This document shows positions 28,412 through 36,952 of a stretch of DNA of 64,000 nt, piece after piece. The position numbers and the translations under genes were made by a program. The notes beneath the pieces were generated by a model. It ran no database searches and was not told where the DNA came from. It saw only the letters and a program-made list of their open reading frames with translations. Source of the DNA: Hymenobacter wooponensis (GTDB taxonomy: Bacteria > Bacteroidota > Bacteroidia > Cytophagales > Hymenobacteraceae). The stretch is taken from assembly GCF_004745865.1 (NCBI RefSeq), contig NZ_SRKZ01000001.1:1054001-1118000 (forward strand). The letters run 5' to 3'. Numbering within the stretch: the stretch's first letter is position 1; the number at the start of each line of letters is the position of its first letter.

Positions 28412-29293
28412 ATGCGCATCCTATTCCTTGCTGCCCTCTTTGCCGGCTCCCTGTTGAGCAGTAGCTGTTCCGAAGCCCAGACCGGAGACAAACCCGAAAA
28501 GCAGGAGAAATCCGGCAAGAAGAAAGACAAGAAATCAAAAAAGGGAGCCGACATTGAGAACCTAAACCAGGTAGGCACCCTCGATCAGGTGCCCGAAAGC
28601 TCGGGGCTGGCACTTACTGGCCAGCCGGGCTCCTTCTACACGCACGGCGACGATGGCAACCGCCCCATCCTCTACAAGGTGGATACGAAAGGCAAGCTGC
28701 TGGAAGAAATTGAAGTGCAGACCGACAGCTTCGACTGGGAAAGCGTCACGCGCGACGACAAAGGCTACGTGTACATCGGTGACGTGGGCAACAATAACAA
28801 CACCCGAAAAAACTTGGTCATTCATCGGCTCAAGCCAGAGGCACCTAACCAAGTAGCCGATATCCACCTCAAATACGCCGACCAAAAGGACTTCCCGCCC
28901 TCTAAAAGCGAACGAAATTTCGACTGTGAAGCCACTCTGTGGCACCAGGGCCAGATCTATATGTTCACCAAAGACCGGGCGCAATCCTCTACCAGCAAGG
29001 TGTATACCGTGCCCGATCAGCCAGGCTCCTACACTGCTAAGCTGCTCACCAAGCTAGCTATTCCGGGGCAGGTGACAGATGCTGCACTCAGCCCCAACGG
29101 GCGCCGGTTGGTGCTGCTAGGCCGCCAGGAAATGTTTGTGCTGGAGGGAAGCAACCTGGCTGATATTCTGAAGGCAACACCCCGGCAAATCTCGCTGTCC
29201 GGAGCGGGGCAAACGGAGGGCGCTGTTTTTACGGATGATAACACGCTCTATATCAGCAGCGAGCAAGGCTCTCTCTACGAATACACGTTCTAG
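28412..29293 (+). CDS. Lipoprotein with beta-propeller-like repeats
   Basis: 293 aa. Lipoprotein signal MRILFLAALFAGSLLSSSC with Cys 19. A very basic linker of about 25 residues (KPEKQEKSGKKKDKKSKKG) follows. The remainder has repeated blade-like units: SFYTHGDDGNRPILYKVD, DWESVTRDDKGYVYIGDVGNNNN, FDCEATLWHQGQIYMFTKDR, VTDAALSPNGRRLVLLG, TEGAVFTDDNTLYISSEQGSLYEY. These resemble SdiA-regulated or phytase-like propellers. The acidic DVGNNNN and FDCEA loops could bind calcium. Function is unknown. Confidence 0.75.
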   Translation: MRILFLAALFAGSLLSSSCSEAQTGDKPEKQEKSGKKKDKKSKKGADIENLNQVGTLDQVPESSGLALTGQPGSFYTHGDDGNRPILYKVDTKGKLLEEIEVQTDSFDWESVTRDDKGYVYIGDVGNNNNTRKNLVIHRLKPEAPNQVADIHLKYADQKDFPPSKSERNFDCEATLWHQGQIYMFTKDRAQSSTSKVYTVPDQPGSYTAKLLTKLAIPGQVTDAALSPNGRRLVLLGRQEMFVLEGSNLADILKATPRQISLSGAGQTEGAVFTDDNTLYISSEQGSLYEYTF

Positions 29294-29461
29294 AAGCCAC
29301 TATTTTGTACTATCAGGGCCTAATCATGGCTGATTAGCAATGAGGTTTTAGCCTTGCTGCTTGTTAAGCTATGGATAGGCCCTGTTCTTTCCTTAAGTTT
29401 GGCTTCTGATTCCGTAACCCGGCGCGACCTTCCCCTAGCCCGCGTCATCATCCCCCAGCAA

Positions 29462-30550
29462 ATGGCTGAACAATCCACTCTTACTGGCCTACGCGCCGGT
29501 GTGCTGCACGGCGACGAAGTGCAGCAGCTCTTCGAATACGCCAAGGCAAACAACTTTGCCCTGCCCGCCGTGAACGTAACCGGCACCGATACGGTGAACG
29601 GTGTGCTGGAAGCTGCCCGCGACCTAAACTCGCCGGTTATCATCCAGTTTTCTAATGGTGGCGCCCAGTTCTTCGCTGGTAAAGGCCTCCCGAACGACCA
29701 GCAGCAGGCAAGCATTGCCGGTGGTATCTCGGGTGCCCAGCACGTGCACCTGATGGCTGAGGCCTACGGTGTGCCCGTGATTCTGCACACCGACCACGCT
29801 GCCAAGAAACTACTGCCCTGGATTGATGGCTTGCTAGCCGCTGGCGAAAAGCACTTTGCTCAGTACGGTCAGCCCCTGTTCAGCTCGCACATGCTCGACC
29901 TATCGGAGGAGCCTATTGAGGAGAATATCGAAATCTGCAAGGAGTACCTGAAGCGGATGGACAAGATCGGGATGACGTTGGAAATCGAGCTGGGCGTAAC
30001 CGGCGGCGAGGAAGACGGCGTGGATAATTCCGATGTGGATTCCAGCAAGCTCTATACCCAGCCTTCGGAAGTGGCCTACGCTTACGAAGAGCTGAGCAAA
30101 ATCAGCCCCCGTTTCACTATTGCGGCCGCTTTCGGCAACGTACACGGCGTGTATAAGCCCGGCAACGTGAAGCTACAGCCTGTTATCCTGAAGAACTCGC
30201 AGGAGTACGTGAAGGAGAAGTTTAACCTGATCGATGAGCGCCCCATCAACTTCGTATTCCACGGCGGTTCGGGCTCTTCGCAGGAGGAAATCCGCGAAGC
30301 TATCAGCTACGGCGCCATCAAGATGAACATCGACACTGACTTGCAGTGGGCGTTCTGGGATGGTATCAAGAACTACTACCAGAAGAATGAAGGCTTCCTG
30401 CAGAGCCAGATTGGTAACCCCAACGGTGAAGACTCGCCCAACAAGAAGTACTACGACCCCCGCGTGTGGCTGCGCGAAGGTGAGAAGACCTTCGTAACCC
30501 GTCTGAAGTCGGCCTTCGAAGATCTCAACGCCGTAGGTAAGCGCCCCTAG
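29462..30550 (+). CDS. fbaA: Class II fructose-bisphosphate aldolase
   Basis: 362 aa from the ATG at 29462 (MAEQSTLTGLRAGVLHGDEV), the usual length. It cleaves fructose 1,6-bisphosphate to dihydroxyacetone phosphate and glyceraldehyde 3-phosphate, using zinc. Zinc and substrate residues lie in VILHTDHAAKKLLPW, MTLEIELGVTGGEEDGVDN, AAFGNVHGVY and FHGGSGSS. The IELGVTGGEEDGVDN block and length match the long (E. coli FbaA-like) class IIA enzymes. It stands as a single gene with its own terminator. Confidence 0.96.
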   Translation: MAEQSTLTGLRAGVLHGDEVQQLFEYAKANNFALPAVNVTGTDTVNGVLEAARDLNSPVIIQFSNGGAQFFAGKGLPNDQQQASIAGGISGAQHVHLMAEAYGVPVILHTDHAAKKLLPWIDGLLAAGEKHFAQYGQPLFSSHMLDLSEEPIEENIEICKEYLKRMDKIGMTLEIELGVTGGEEDGVDNSDVDSSKLYTQPSEVAYAYEELSKISPRFTIAAAFGNVHGVYKPGNVKLQPVILKNSQEYVKEKFNLIDERPINFVFHGGSGSSQEEIREAISYGAIKMNIDTDLQWAFWDGIKNYYQKNEGFLQSQIGNPNGEDSPNKKYYDPRVWLREGEKTFVTRLKSAFEDLNAVGKRP

Positions 30551-30570
30551 TGGCCTAGCTTTCGGTACGC

Positions 30571-30608
30571 AAAACGGCCCCGCTCTCAGGTGAGAGCGGG
30601 GCCGTTTT
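30571..30608. terminator. Bidirectional terminator between fbaA and lgt
   Basis: AAAACGGCCCCGCTCTCA, two-base loop, then the exact complement ending in GGGGCCGTTTT. Confidence 0.92.
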
Positions 30609-30634
30609 ATTTATGTAAGAACCACTAACCTAGC

Positions 30635-31627
30635 CTAGCGGGACGTAATTGCCTCCTTGGCTTCTTCCTGCCCTAAGTCACGCGGAGCGTAGCCGTAGGG
30701 ATTGTTGGGGTTCTTGCCGGCGCGCCAGAACACGTAGAGGCCAATAAATACCAAGGGGACGCTCAGCCACTGCCCCATATTCAGGGTCATGCCCTTCTCA
30801 AAAGCTACTTGGTCTTCCTTCAGGAACTCTACCAAGAAGCGGAAGGAAAACAGCAGCACCACAAACAGCCCGAAGAGTTGGCCGCGCGGGGTGCGCTCCT
30901 TAGTGCGGTTCCACATGCCATAGAGAAGCACGAACAGGAATACACAGAATAGCGACTCGTAAATCTGGGTAGGGTGACGAGGTACGGCTACTTCCGAGCC
31001 CGGCGTTATGCTGGTGCTCATCGGTTGCGCATCTACTTTTATGCTGCCATCGGCCTGCCGCGTGCGTTGTACTTGGTAAGAACCTTCGGGCACGGGTTGG
31101 TCGGGGCTATAGGGCTGCAGGTGCTCTACATCGCGCGGAAATACGAAGGCCCAGGGCTTGTCGGTGGGGCGGCCTACAATCTCGGAGTTCATCAAATTGC
31201 CCATCCGAATGAGGGCACCGCCCACGGCTACTACCAGCACAATACGGTCGAGGGTCCAGAGCACATCAAACTTGTTGTTGCGGCTGAACAGCCACACTGC
31301 GAAGATGATACCGATGGTGGCTCCGTGGCTAGCTAGGCCACCGTGCCAGATCTTAAGGATTTCCCAGGGTTGGTCTTTGTAGGAAGCCCAGTCGTAGAAG
31401 AACACGTGGCCTAGCCGCGCGCCCAGCACCGTGCCAATCAGCACGTAAATGGTAATGACATCAACCCAACGCGGCGATGTACGTTCCGACTTGTAGATGT
31501 GCGACAGAATAAATGTGCCGACTACAAAGCCCGACATAAACAACAATCCATACCAACGCAACGTCAGTGGCCCGATGTTAACGATATCGGGGTCGGGGCT
31601 CCAGAGAATAGCGCTTAGAAAGCTCAT
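30635..31627 (-). CDS. lgt: Prolipoprotein diacylglyceryl transferase
   Basis: 330 aa with seven hydrophobic segments. It transfers diacylglyceryl from phosphatidylglycerol to the lipobox Cys of prolipoproteins at the inner membrane. The family core is present: WHGGLASHGATIGI, RMGNLMNSEIVGRPTDKPWAFVFP, RHPTQIYES and FRFLVEFLKEDQ. It is longer than the E. coli enzyme because about 50 hydrophilic residues are inserted between WAFVFP and the RHPTQIYES motif. It would modify the several lipoproteins encoded in this window. Confidence 0.95.
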   Translation of the reverse strand: MSFLSAILWSPDPDIVNIGPLTLRWYGLLFMSGFVVGTFILSHIYKSERTSPRWVDVITIYVLIGTVLGARLGHVFFYDWASYKDQPWEILKIWHGGLASHGATIGIIFAVWLFSRNNKFDVLWTLDRIVLVVAVGGALIRMGNLMNSEIVGRPTDKPWAFVFPRDVEHLQPYSPDQPVPEGSYQVQRTRQADGSIKVDAQPMSTSITPGSEVAVPRHPTQIYESLFCVFLFVLLYGMWNRTKERTPRGQLFGLFVVLLFSFRFLVEFLKEDQVAFEKGMTLNMGQWLSVPLVFIGLYVFWRAGKNPNNPYGYAPRDLGQEEAKEAITSR

Positions 31628-31772
31628 AAGCAGAAAAGGAAGAATACAGGCCCGAAAGTACGGAAACGGTTTTAGCTGCGCCTATAGTGTTACGTCAAGG
31701 TAAGCGCGGAATCTGGCAGGTGGCCTAGCAGCCTCTCCAAACTCCGCGCGCAGCTTACCTATGCAAGGGCCT

Positions 31773-33707
31773 TTACAAGCCGTTCAATTCCTCAGTGTAG
31801 CCGCCGCTCAGGATGGGGAAGCGCAGCCAGGAGCGTGGGTCCACGTTGTAGTCGTCGAGGTGGAAAGCAGGAGCAAACCGCTCGCGTTTCCACTGGTTGC
31901 GGCTCCAGAGGCTATAGAAGCGCTTCACATAGGTTTTCAGCAGTTCAGGGTCAGTACCGGCCTCTTCTCCTTGCAGCACATTGAATACCTGACGCGGGCT
32001 GAGCCGGTCGTAAAAAGCCAGCCGCTCGATGCGGTTGAGTAGCGGGTACGGCATCAAGTCCCGCTCATCGGTCTGCTTGTCTTCGGGTGGGCGCAGCTCG
32101 GCGGTGGGCTGCAGCGCATTCACGTGGCGCAAAGCAGGGTAGTTCAGTGCCGTTTCGGCCCAGCGGAGCCAATCTTTTACAAACGCCTTGTCAACACCAG
32201 CAATAGGCGAGATGGAGCCGGCGGTGTCGCCATCCATTGTGCAATAGCCTACGCTGGCCTCTGAGCGGTTGGAGGTGGTCATCAGCAGCGCATTCTGGAT
32301 GTTGGCCAGCATCCAGATAGCAGGGGCGCGTACCCGGGCCTGAATGTTTTGCAGGGTTAAGTCGTCGGTCTTCCAAGTTAGCTCACGGCCTAGCACGTGC
32401 TCAATCTTGCCCACGTAGCCCGTCACCTCATCGTCGATGGTCCAGTTATAGAACACGGCTCCAATAGAATCGGCCAGCTCTTTTGCCGAGTTAAAGGTGT
32501 CGTCGGAAGAGTTAACGGTGCCTTGATAGGCGCAGGTAAGTAGTCGGCCCGTGAGCTGCTGATTTACGCGAGATTGCTCCCAATCAGGCTCTGAGTGCGA
32601 GGCATCCTTAGGCCCCGGGGCATTTTGGTCGGGCACGGGCGCTACCGGGCCAGCCAGCGCCTCAATGTCTTCGGTGGTAAAGCACCCGGCCCGGCGCATA
32701 AACTCGGCGGTGCCTAGTTCGGCGGTGCCTAAGCGTACTAGCTCGGCTACGGCTACGGCGCACATTACGGAGTCGGCGCCGCCGCTCAGACTTAATACAA
32801 AGCCACGGCTCCGGGCTTTACGCAGGTAGTCAAACAGTGCCAGGCTGAGAGCCTGGTTGAGTTCCCGGTACTCGTCGGGAGTGGGCAATGGCTGAATTTC
32901 CTCGGCGCGCACCTGCTCCGTAGCGAAATCTACGTCCACGCATTCCATATCCACCTCCTTGAAGCTCATGAGTTGGTTGCGCAGCAGCAGGTGCCCGTTG
33001 CGAGCCACCAAAATCTCACCATCGTAAATAATACGACCGGCCTCGTTGCCTAGTAGGTTGGCGTAGAGGTACGTGCAATTGAAATTGCGGGACGCATTCA
33101 GCACCAGCTTGTACCGTAGGTCGGTCTTGCTCATGGCAAAGTGACTGGCCGATGGATTCACAATCATATCCACCCGGCCCTTGAGGCGACAAGCGGGCCG
33201 CACATCATCGGGCCGCCAAGCATCTTCGCAAATCTCAAAGCCAAACTTTACGCCCTGGTGCTCAAAGATCATGTCGCCCAGCGTCCACTCCTCCCCTTCC
33301 CACTGTACAGTAGTTGTCTCACCAGCGGGCCATGGGTGGAAGAAGCGAGGCTCGTAGTGCACACCATCGTTAGCCAGAAACTGCTTGGCAGCAAAGCCTA
33401 GAATCTGCCCATCGCGCAATACAGCCGCCGTATTGTACGTCCGGTGGTTAAGTCGTACGGGCAGGCCTACCACCACACAAATACCATCGGTCCAGGGGCG
33501 CACCTGCTGCAGGTGCTCCAGTGCCGACTGGGGCAGCCACTCACTCAGAAACAGGTCTTCGCAGCCGTAGCCCGTCAGGCAGAGCTCGGGCAGGCAAAGC
33601 AGTTGCACACCGGAGGCTTTGGCTTGCTCAATGGCTTCGCGGATGGTTCGCAGGTTATGGGTCCAGTCGAAAGGTATCTGGTTGATGGCGGCGCCGGCTA
33701 TTCGCAT
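31773..33707 (-). CDS. nadE: Glutamine-dependent NAD+ synthetase
   Basis: 644 aa. It makes NAD+ from deamido-NAD+, ATP and glutamine. The N-terminal nitrilase-type amidase (about 1-265) has Glu in LLCLPELCLTGYG and the Cys in FGFEICEDAW. The C-terminal synthetase domain starts with the P-loop LSLSGGADS (about residue 303) and continues with TTSNRSEASVGYCTMDGD. It is the long, two-domain form. It appears to be transcribed on its own, with lgt downstream on the same strand. Confidence 0.95.
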   Translation of the reverse strand: MRIAGAAINQIPFDWTHNLRTIREAIEQAKASGVQLLCLPELCLTGYGCEDLFLSEWLPQSALEHLQQVRPWTDGICVVVGLPVRLNHRTYNTAAVLRDGQILGFAAKQFLANDGVHYEPRFFHPWPAGETTTVQWEGEEWTLGDMIFEHQGVKFGFEICEDAWRPDDVRPACRLKGRVDMIVNPSASHFAMSKTDLRYKLVLNASRNFNCTYLYANLLGNEAGRIIYDGEILVARNGHLLLRNQLMSFKEVDMECVDVDFATEQVRAEEIQPLPTPDEYRELNQALSLALFDYLRKARSRGFVLSLSGGADSVMCAVAVAELVRLGTAELGTAEFMRRAGCFTTEDIEALAGPVAPVPDQNAPGPKDASHSEPDWEQSRVNQQLTGRLLTCAYQGTVNSSDDTFNSAKELADSIGAVFYNWTIDDEVTGYVGKIEHVLGRELTWKTDDLTLQNIQARVRAPAIWMLANIQNALLMTTSNRSEASVGYCTMDGDTAGSISPIAGVDKAFVKDWLRWAETALNYPALRHVNALQPTAELRPPEDKQTDERDLMPYPLLNRIERLAFYDRLSPRQVFNVLQGEEAGTDPELLKTYVKRFYSLWSRNQWKRERFAPAFHLDDYNVDPRSWLRFPILSGGYTEELNGL

Positions 33708-33844
33708 GGGTCTGGAAATCGAAAAGGAAGATCGTTCTGCAAAACAACTCTATTTCCCCAGATCAGGTTGCCGCTAGGCCACTCCCAAAACGCAAAAAGC
33801 CCTGACCAACGCCAGAGCCTACGATTTATGACCAGCAAAGTGGC

Positions 33845-34594
33845 CTAGACGCCTAATACTTCTAGGGCGCGCTCGGCCGCTAGTTGCTCGGCTTGCTTTT
33901 TCGAGAGCCCCATTCCGGTTGCCACGGGGTTTTCGTCAACTACTACCGTAGCCGAGAACTCCATAACGCCACCTGGCCTAGGCTCACCGGTTAGGTCGTA
34001 GCGCATGTTGCGGCCGTTACGCTGAGCCCACTCAATCAGCTTGCTTTTAAAATTGGTGGTCGTCGTCGTCATCGACTTCACATCGATAAACGGCTTAATC
34101 AGGCGGCTCAGCACAAACTTGCGGGCTGTTTTGTAGCCATGATCGAGGTAAATAGCTCCCACCAACGCTTCCAGCGCATTGCCATTCACGGAGCGCGAAC
34201 GGGCGGCGCGGCCTTGGGCGGGGTCAAGCTGCACGAGCTTATCGAGGCCAATTTTTAAAGCCAAGCCATTAAGACTTTCCCGATTTACGATGCGGCTGCG
34301 CATCTCCGTCAGGAAGCCTTCCTGCTCATAGGGAAACTTACGGAACAGGTACTCCGCTACCACCGTGCCCAGCACGGCGTCGCCGAGAAACTCCAGCCGC
34401 TCATTACTTTGGTGCCGCCCTACCTCCGGCTGCTGCCGAATAATGGAGGAGTGCGTAAACGCCAGATGATAGAGCCGGATATTGTCCGGCGTGCTGCCCG
34501 TAACGGTGGCAATAGCCTGCCGAAAGGCCCGGTCATGGCCCAACAGTCGGCGAAAAAAGCCGAACAACGGAAGGGGCTGACCGGGCCTTGGCAT
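33845..34594 (-). CDS. rnc: Ribonuclease III
   Basis: 249 aa. It cleaves double-stranded RNA, as in rRNA processing. The catalytic signature NERLEFLGDAVLG lies near residue 63, and the second acidic cluster is GNALEALVGAIYLDHG. A dsRNA-binding domain fills the C terminus (FKSKLIEWAQRNG...GMGLSKKQAEQLAAERALEVLG). Its ATG overlaps the fabF stop by one base (TAATG on the minus strand), so translation is probably coupled to fabF. The stop TAG lies in a CTAGGCCA motif. Confidence 0.96.
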   Translation of the reverse strand: MPRPGQPLPLFGFFRRLLGHDRAFRQAIATVTGSTPDNIRLYHLAFTHSSIIRQQPEVGRHQSNERLEFLGDAVLGTVVAEYLFRKFPYEQEGFLTEMRSRIVNRESLNGLALKIGLDKLVQLDPAQGRAARSRSVNGNALEALVGAIYLDHGYKTARKFVLSRLIKPFIDVKSMTTTTTNFKSKLIEWAQRNGRNMRYDLTGEPRPGGVMEFSATVVVDENPVATGMGLSKKQAEQLAAERALEVLGV

Positions 34595-35841
34595 TAGTCG
34601 CGAACTTTACGGAAGATGACCGACGTGTTGTGGCCACCGAATCCAAAGGTATTGCTCATCGCCACGTTTACCTCGCGGGGCTGAGCCGTGTTGAACGTGA
34701 AGTTCAGCTTAGGATCCAGCTCCGGGTCATCGGTGAAGTGGTTGATGGTTGGTGGCACGAGGTCGTGTTGCATCGCCAGGATGCAAGCTACGGCCTCAAT
34801 GGCGCCAGCACCACCCAGTAGGTGGCCCGTCATGCTCTTAGTGGAGCTGATGTTCAGCCTGTAGGCATCTTCACCAAACACTTTCTGGATAGCCTTCACC
34901 TCCGCCCCGTCGCCGAGGGGGGTGCTGGTACCGTGGGTGTTGATGTAGTCTACATCTGCGGGTGAAATACCGGCATCGCGCAGGGCGTTCTGCATCACCA
35001 GCACTACGCCATTGCCCTCGGGGTCGGGGGCGGTAATGTGGTAAGCATCCGCCGACATACCGCCGCCAATGAGCTCAGCGTAGATTTTCGCGCCGCGGGC
35101 TTTGGCATGCTCATACTCTTCGAGCACCAGCGCACCAGCACCTTCGCCGAGTACGAAACCATCTCGCTCCTTATCATAAGGGCGTGAGGCCAGCTCGGGA
35201 GCGTCGTTGCGCTCACTCATGGCCTTAAGGGCGTTGAAACCACCCACTCCCGACTCAGTGACAGCTGCTTCGGAACCGCCCGTTACCATTACATCAGCCA
35301 TGTTCAGGCGGATGTAGTTGAAGGCGGAGATGATGGAATCAGAAGATGATGCACAAGCCGAAGTCGTCACGAAGTTCGGACCGCGGAATTTGTGCTTGAT
35401 GGAAATATTGCCCGACGCGCTGTCGGCAATCATCTTCGGAATGAAGAAAGGATTGAAGCGAGGGGTACCGTCGCCATTGGCGAAGGCAATGCACTCAGCT
35501 TGCAGGGAAGTAAGGCCCCCGATACCGGAGCCCCAAATGACACCCACACGGTCTTTGTCCACTCCCTCCAGGTTGGCATCCTGAATGGCCTCATCGGCGG
35601 CAATCAGGCCAAACTGAGTGAAGATGTCCATTTTCCGACCTTCCTTGCGCTCGAAGTAATCATCCGGATTATAATCCTTCACTTCACACGCAAAGCGAGT
35701 CTTGAACTTGGTGGCATCGAAACGGGTGATGGGCGCGGCGCCACTAACGCCGGCCTTCAGGCCCTCCCAATAGGCGGGGGCGGTTTTGCCGAGCGGGGTA
35801 ATAGCACCCAGGCCGGTCACGACAACTCTCCGAAGAGACAT
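34594..35841 (-). CDS. fabF: Beta-ketoacyl-ACP synthase II
   Basis: 415 aa from the ATG at 35841 (MSLRRVVVTGLGAITPLG). It condenses malonyl-ACP with acyl-ACP in fatty acid elongation. The catalytic triad is visible: Cys in TTSACASSSDS, His in NTHGTSTPLGD and His in KSMTGHLLGGAGAIE. It lies between acpP and rnc in an acpP-fabF-rnc operon, a common gene order. Confidence 0.97.
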   Translation of the reverse strand: MSLRRVVVTGLGAITPLGKTAPAYWEGLKAGVSGAAPITRFDATKFKTRFACEVKDYNPDDYFERKEGRKMDIFTQFGLIAADEAIQDANLEGVDKDRVGVIWGSGIGGLTSLQAECIAFANGDGTPRFNPFFIPKMIADSASGNISIKHKFRGPNFVTTSACASSSDSIISAFNYIRLNMADVMVTGGSEAAVTESGVGGFNALKAMSERNDAPELASRPYDKERDGFVLGEGAGALVLEEYEHAKARGAKIYAELIGGGMSADAYHITAPDPEGNGVVLVMQNALRDAGISPADVDYINTHGTSTPLGDGAEVKAIQKVFGEDAYRLNISSTKSMTGHLLGGAGAIEAVACILAMQHDLVPPTINHFTDDPELDPKLNFTFNTAQPREVNVAMSNTFGFGGHNTSVIFRKVRD

Positions 35842-35942
35842 AGGCTGGCTCAGAGAAGCGAAAGAAAGGAATGGTAAGAAAGCAAAACGGCCGGCGGCGA
35901 GCCGGCCGGTAAGCACTCAAAGGGTAAAGAGCTTGCCTTGGA

Positions 35943-36179
35943 CTACTTGGCGTGCTCTTCGAGGTAGCTGATGGCTTGGCCCACGGTACCGATGTTCTCG
36001 GCCTGGTCGTCAGGGATAGACACGTTGAATTCTTTTTCGAACTCCATAATCAGTTCAACAGTATCCAGCGAATCAGCACCCAGGTCGTTGGTGAAGCTAG
36101 CTTCGGGGGTTACTTCAGAAGCTTCTACGCCGAGTTTATCGATGATGATGGCTTTTACTTTTTCTGCAATTTCAGACAT
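35943..36179 (-). CDS. acpP: Acyl carrier protein
   Basis: 78 aa, acidic. Ser 37 in [15 protein letters not shown] is the 4'-phosphopantetheine site. It carries growing acyl chains for fatty acid synthesis, including for the adjacent FabF. It is the first gene of the operon acpP-fabF-rnc, with about 100 bases before fabF. Confidence 0.97.
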   Translation of the reverse strand: MSEIAEKVKAIIIDKLGVEASEVTPEASFTNDLGADSLDTVELIMEFEKEFNVSIPDDQAENIGTVGQAISYLEEHAK

Positions 36180-36308
36180 TTCCGTGGGGGTTTAAGGAAA
36201 ACTCGGCACAAATAACACCATCTTCCCTAACATTGTCAAACTTCGCCCCCCTAATCTTCCGGGTACAAGATTATGACCGTGGAGGTTCCATAGGGCCGCT
36301 CGCCTGCT

Positions 36309-36316
36309 TAAATTTG
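36309..36316 (+). promoter_or_regulatory. -7 box TAAATTTG for the IPExxxVDY gene
   Basis: It matches TAnnTTTG 26 bases before the ATG at 36342. The -33 position has only a weak TTCC. Confidence 0.45.
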
Positions 36317-36341
36317 CCTCCTCTGCCCCCCTTTACGCCCT

Positions 36342-36770
36342 ATGAAAACCTTAACGCTAGACGTAGAATATGACTGCGACTTCGACCTATTCGGGCTCGT
36401 TTCGTCTTCGCGGGAGCACACGCTGGCCTGGACGCTAAACCGCTTGTTGCACTTGCGTTTGGTGAAACAGCAGGACCTAATTTACGACCTGCTCACCCGT
36501 GGACGCCTCGTTATCAGCAACTACCTGCATGCTACTGAGCATTACACGCTGCGCCTGTTGCGCAACCGTTCCGTAGACCCGTCGCCCCTGAAAAAACCTT
36601 TTTTGGCTCCCGACATAAAAGAGTACGATTACTTGCTGCAGGTAAGCAATGGCACGGGCGTACTAGCTGCAGAGGCTTTGCTCTCGTGTTTAACCGCTTT
36701 GCCGGAGGTGCAACTGGTTAGTCAGTTGGACCCAAATGACCTAAAATTCAAAGAAAATCTGCTCTTTTGA
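36342..36770 (+). CDS. IPExxxVDY family protein
   Basis: 142 aa. This is the small protein that sits between acpP/fabF and pyk in many Bacteroidota. It starts MKTLTLDVEYDCDFDLFGLVSS and has the family region near residue 90, here FLAPDIKEYDYLLQV, a diverged version of the name-giving IPExxxVDY motif, then a C-terminal helix and VQLVSQLDPNDLKFKENLLF. No signal peptide or enzyme motif is present. Conserved position suggests a link with lipid or central carbon metabolism, but no function is established. Confidence 0.82.
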   Translation: MKTLTLDVEYDCDFDLFGLVSSSREHTLAWTLNRLLHLRLVKQQDLIYDLLTRGRLVISNYLHATEHYTLRLLRNRSVDPSPLKKPFLAPDIKEYDYLLQVSNGTGVLAAEALLSCLTALPEVQLVSQLDPNDLKFKENLLF

Positions 36771-36803
36771 GCTTCCATTGCGTCCATTTCCTACCTAGCG
36801 TAC

Positions 36804-36895
36804 GCGCAGCGAAGGACCTTCTCACGTCTGCCACACCTGCAACAGAGCCTCTGTTTCTGCGTCCTGTGCTCACGTAAGAAGGTCCTTTGCTGCGC
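36804..36895. repeat. Hairpin repeat upstream of pyk
   Basis: The arm GCGCAGCGAAGGACCTTCT (36804-36822) pairs with 36877-36895 with one mismatch. The sequence GAAGGACCTTCTCACG resembles the arm GAAGGATCTTATCACG of the repeat at 59239, so it seems a shorter member of the same family. It falls in the pyk leader or promoter region. Confidence 0.65.
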
Positions 36896-36952
36896 GGCTG
36901 CCAGCTTTGGAACCGACATATCAATCTCTTCAACCAGCCCATACCTCACTGC

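Noticed and set aside
36887..36952. Earlier start for pyk
   Set aside because: It would begin inside the hairpin repeat and add residues not found in pyruvate kinases; the ATG at 36953 gives the canonical N terminus.
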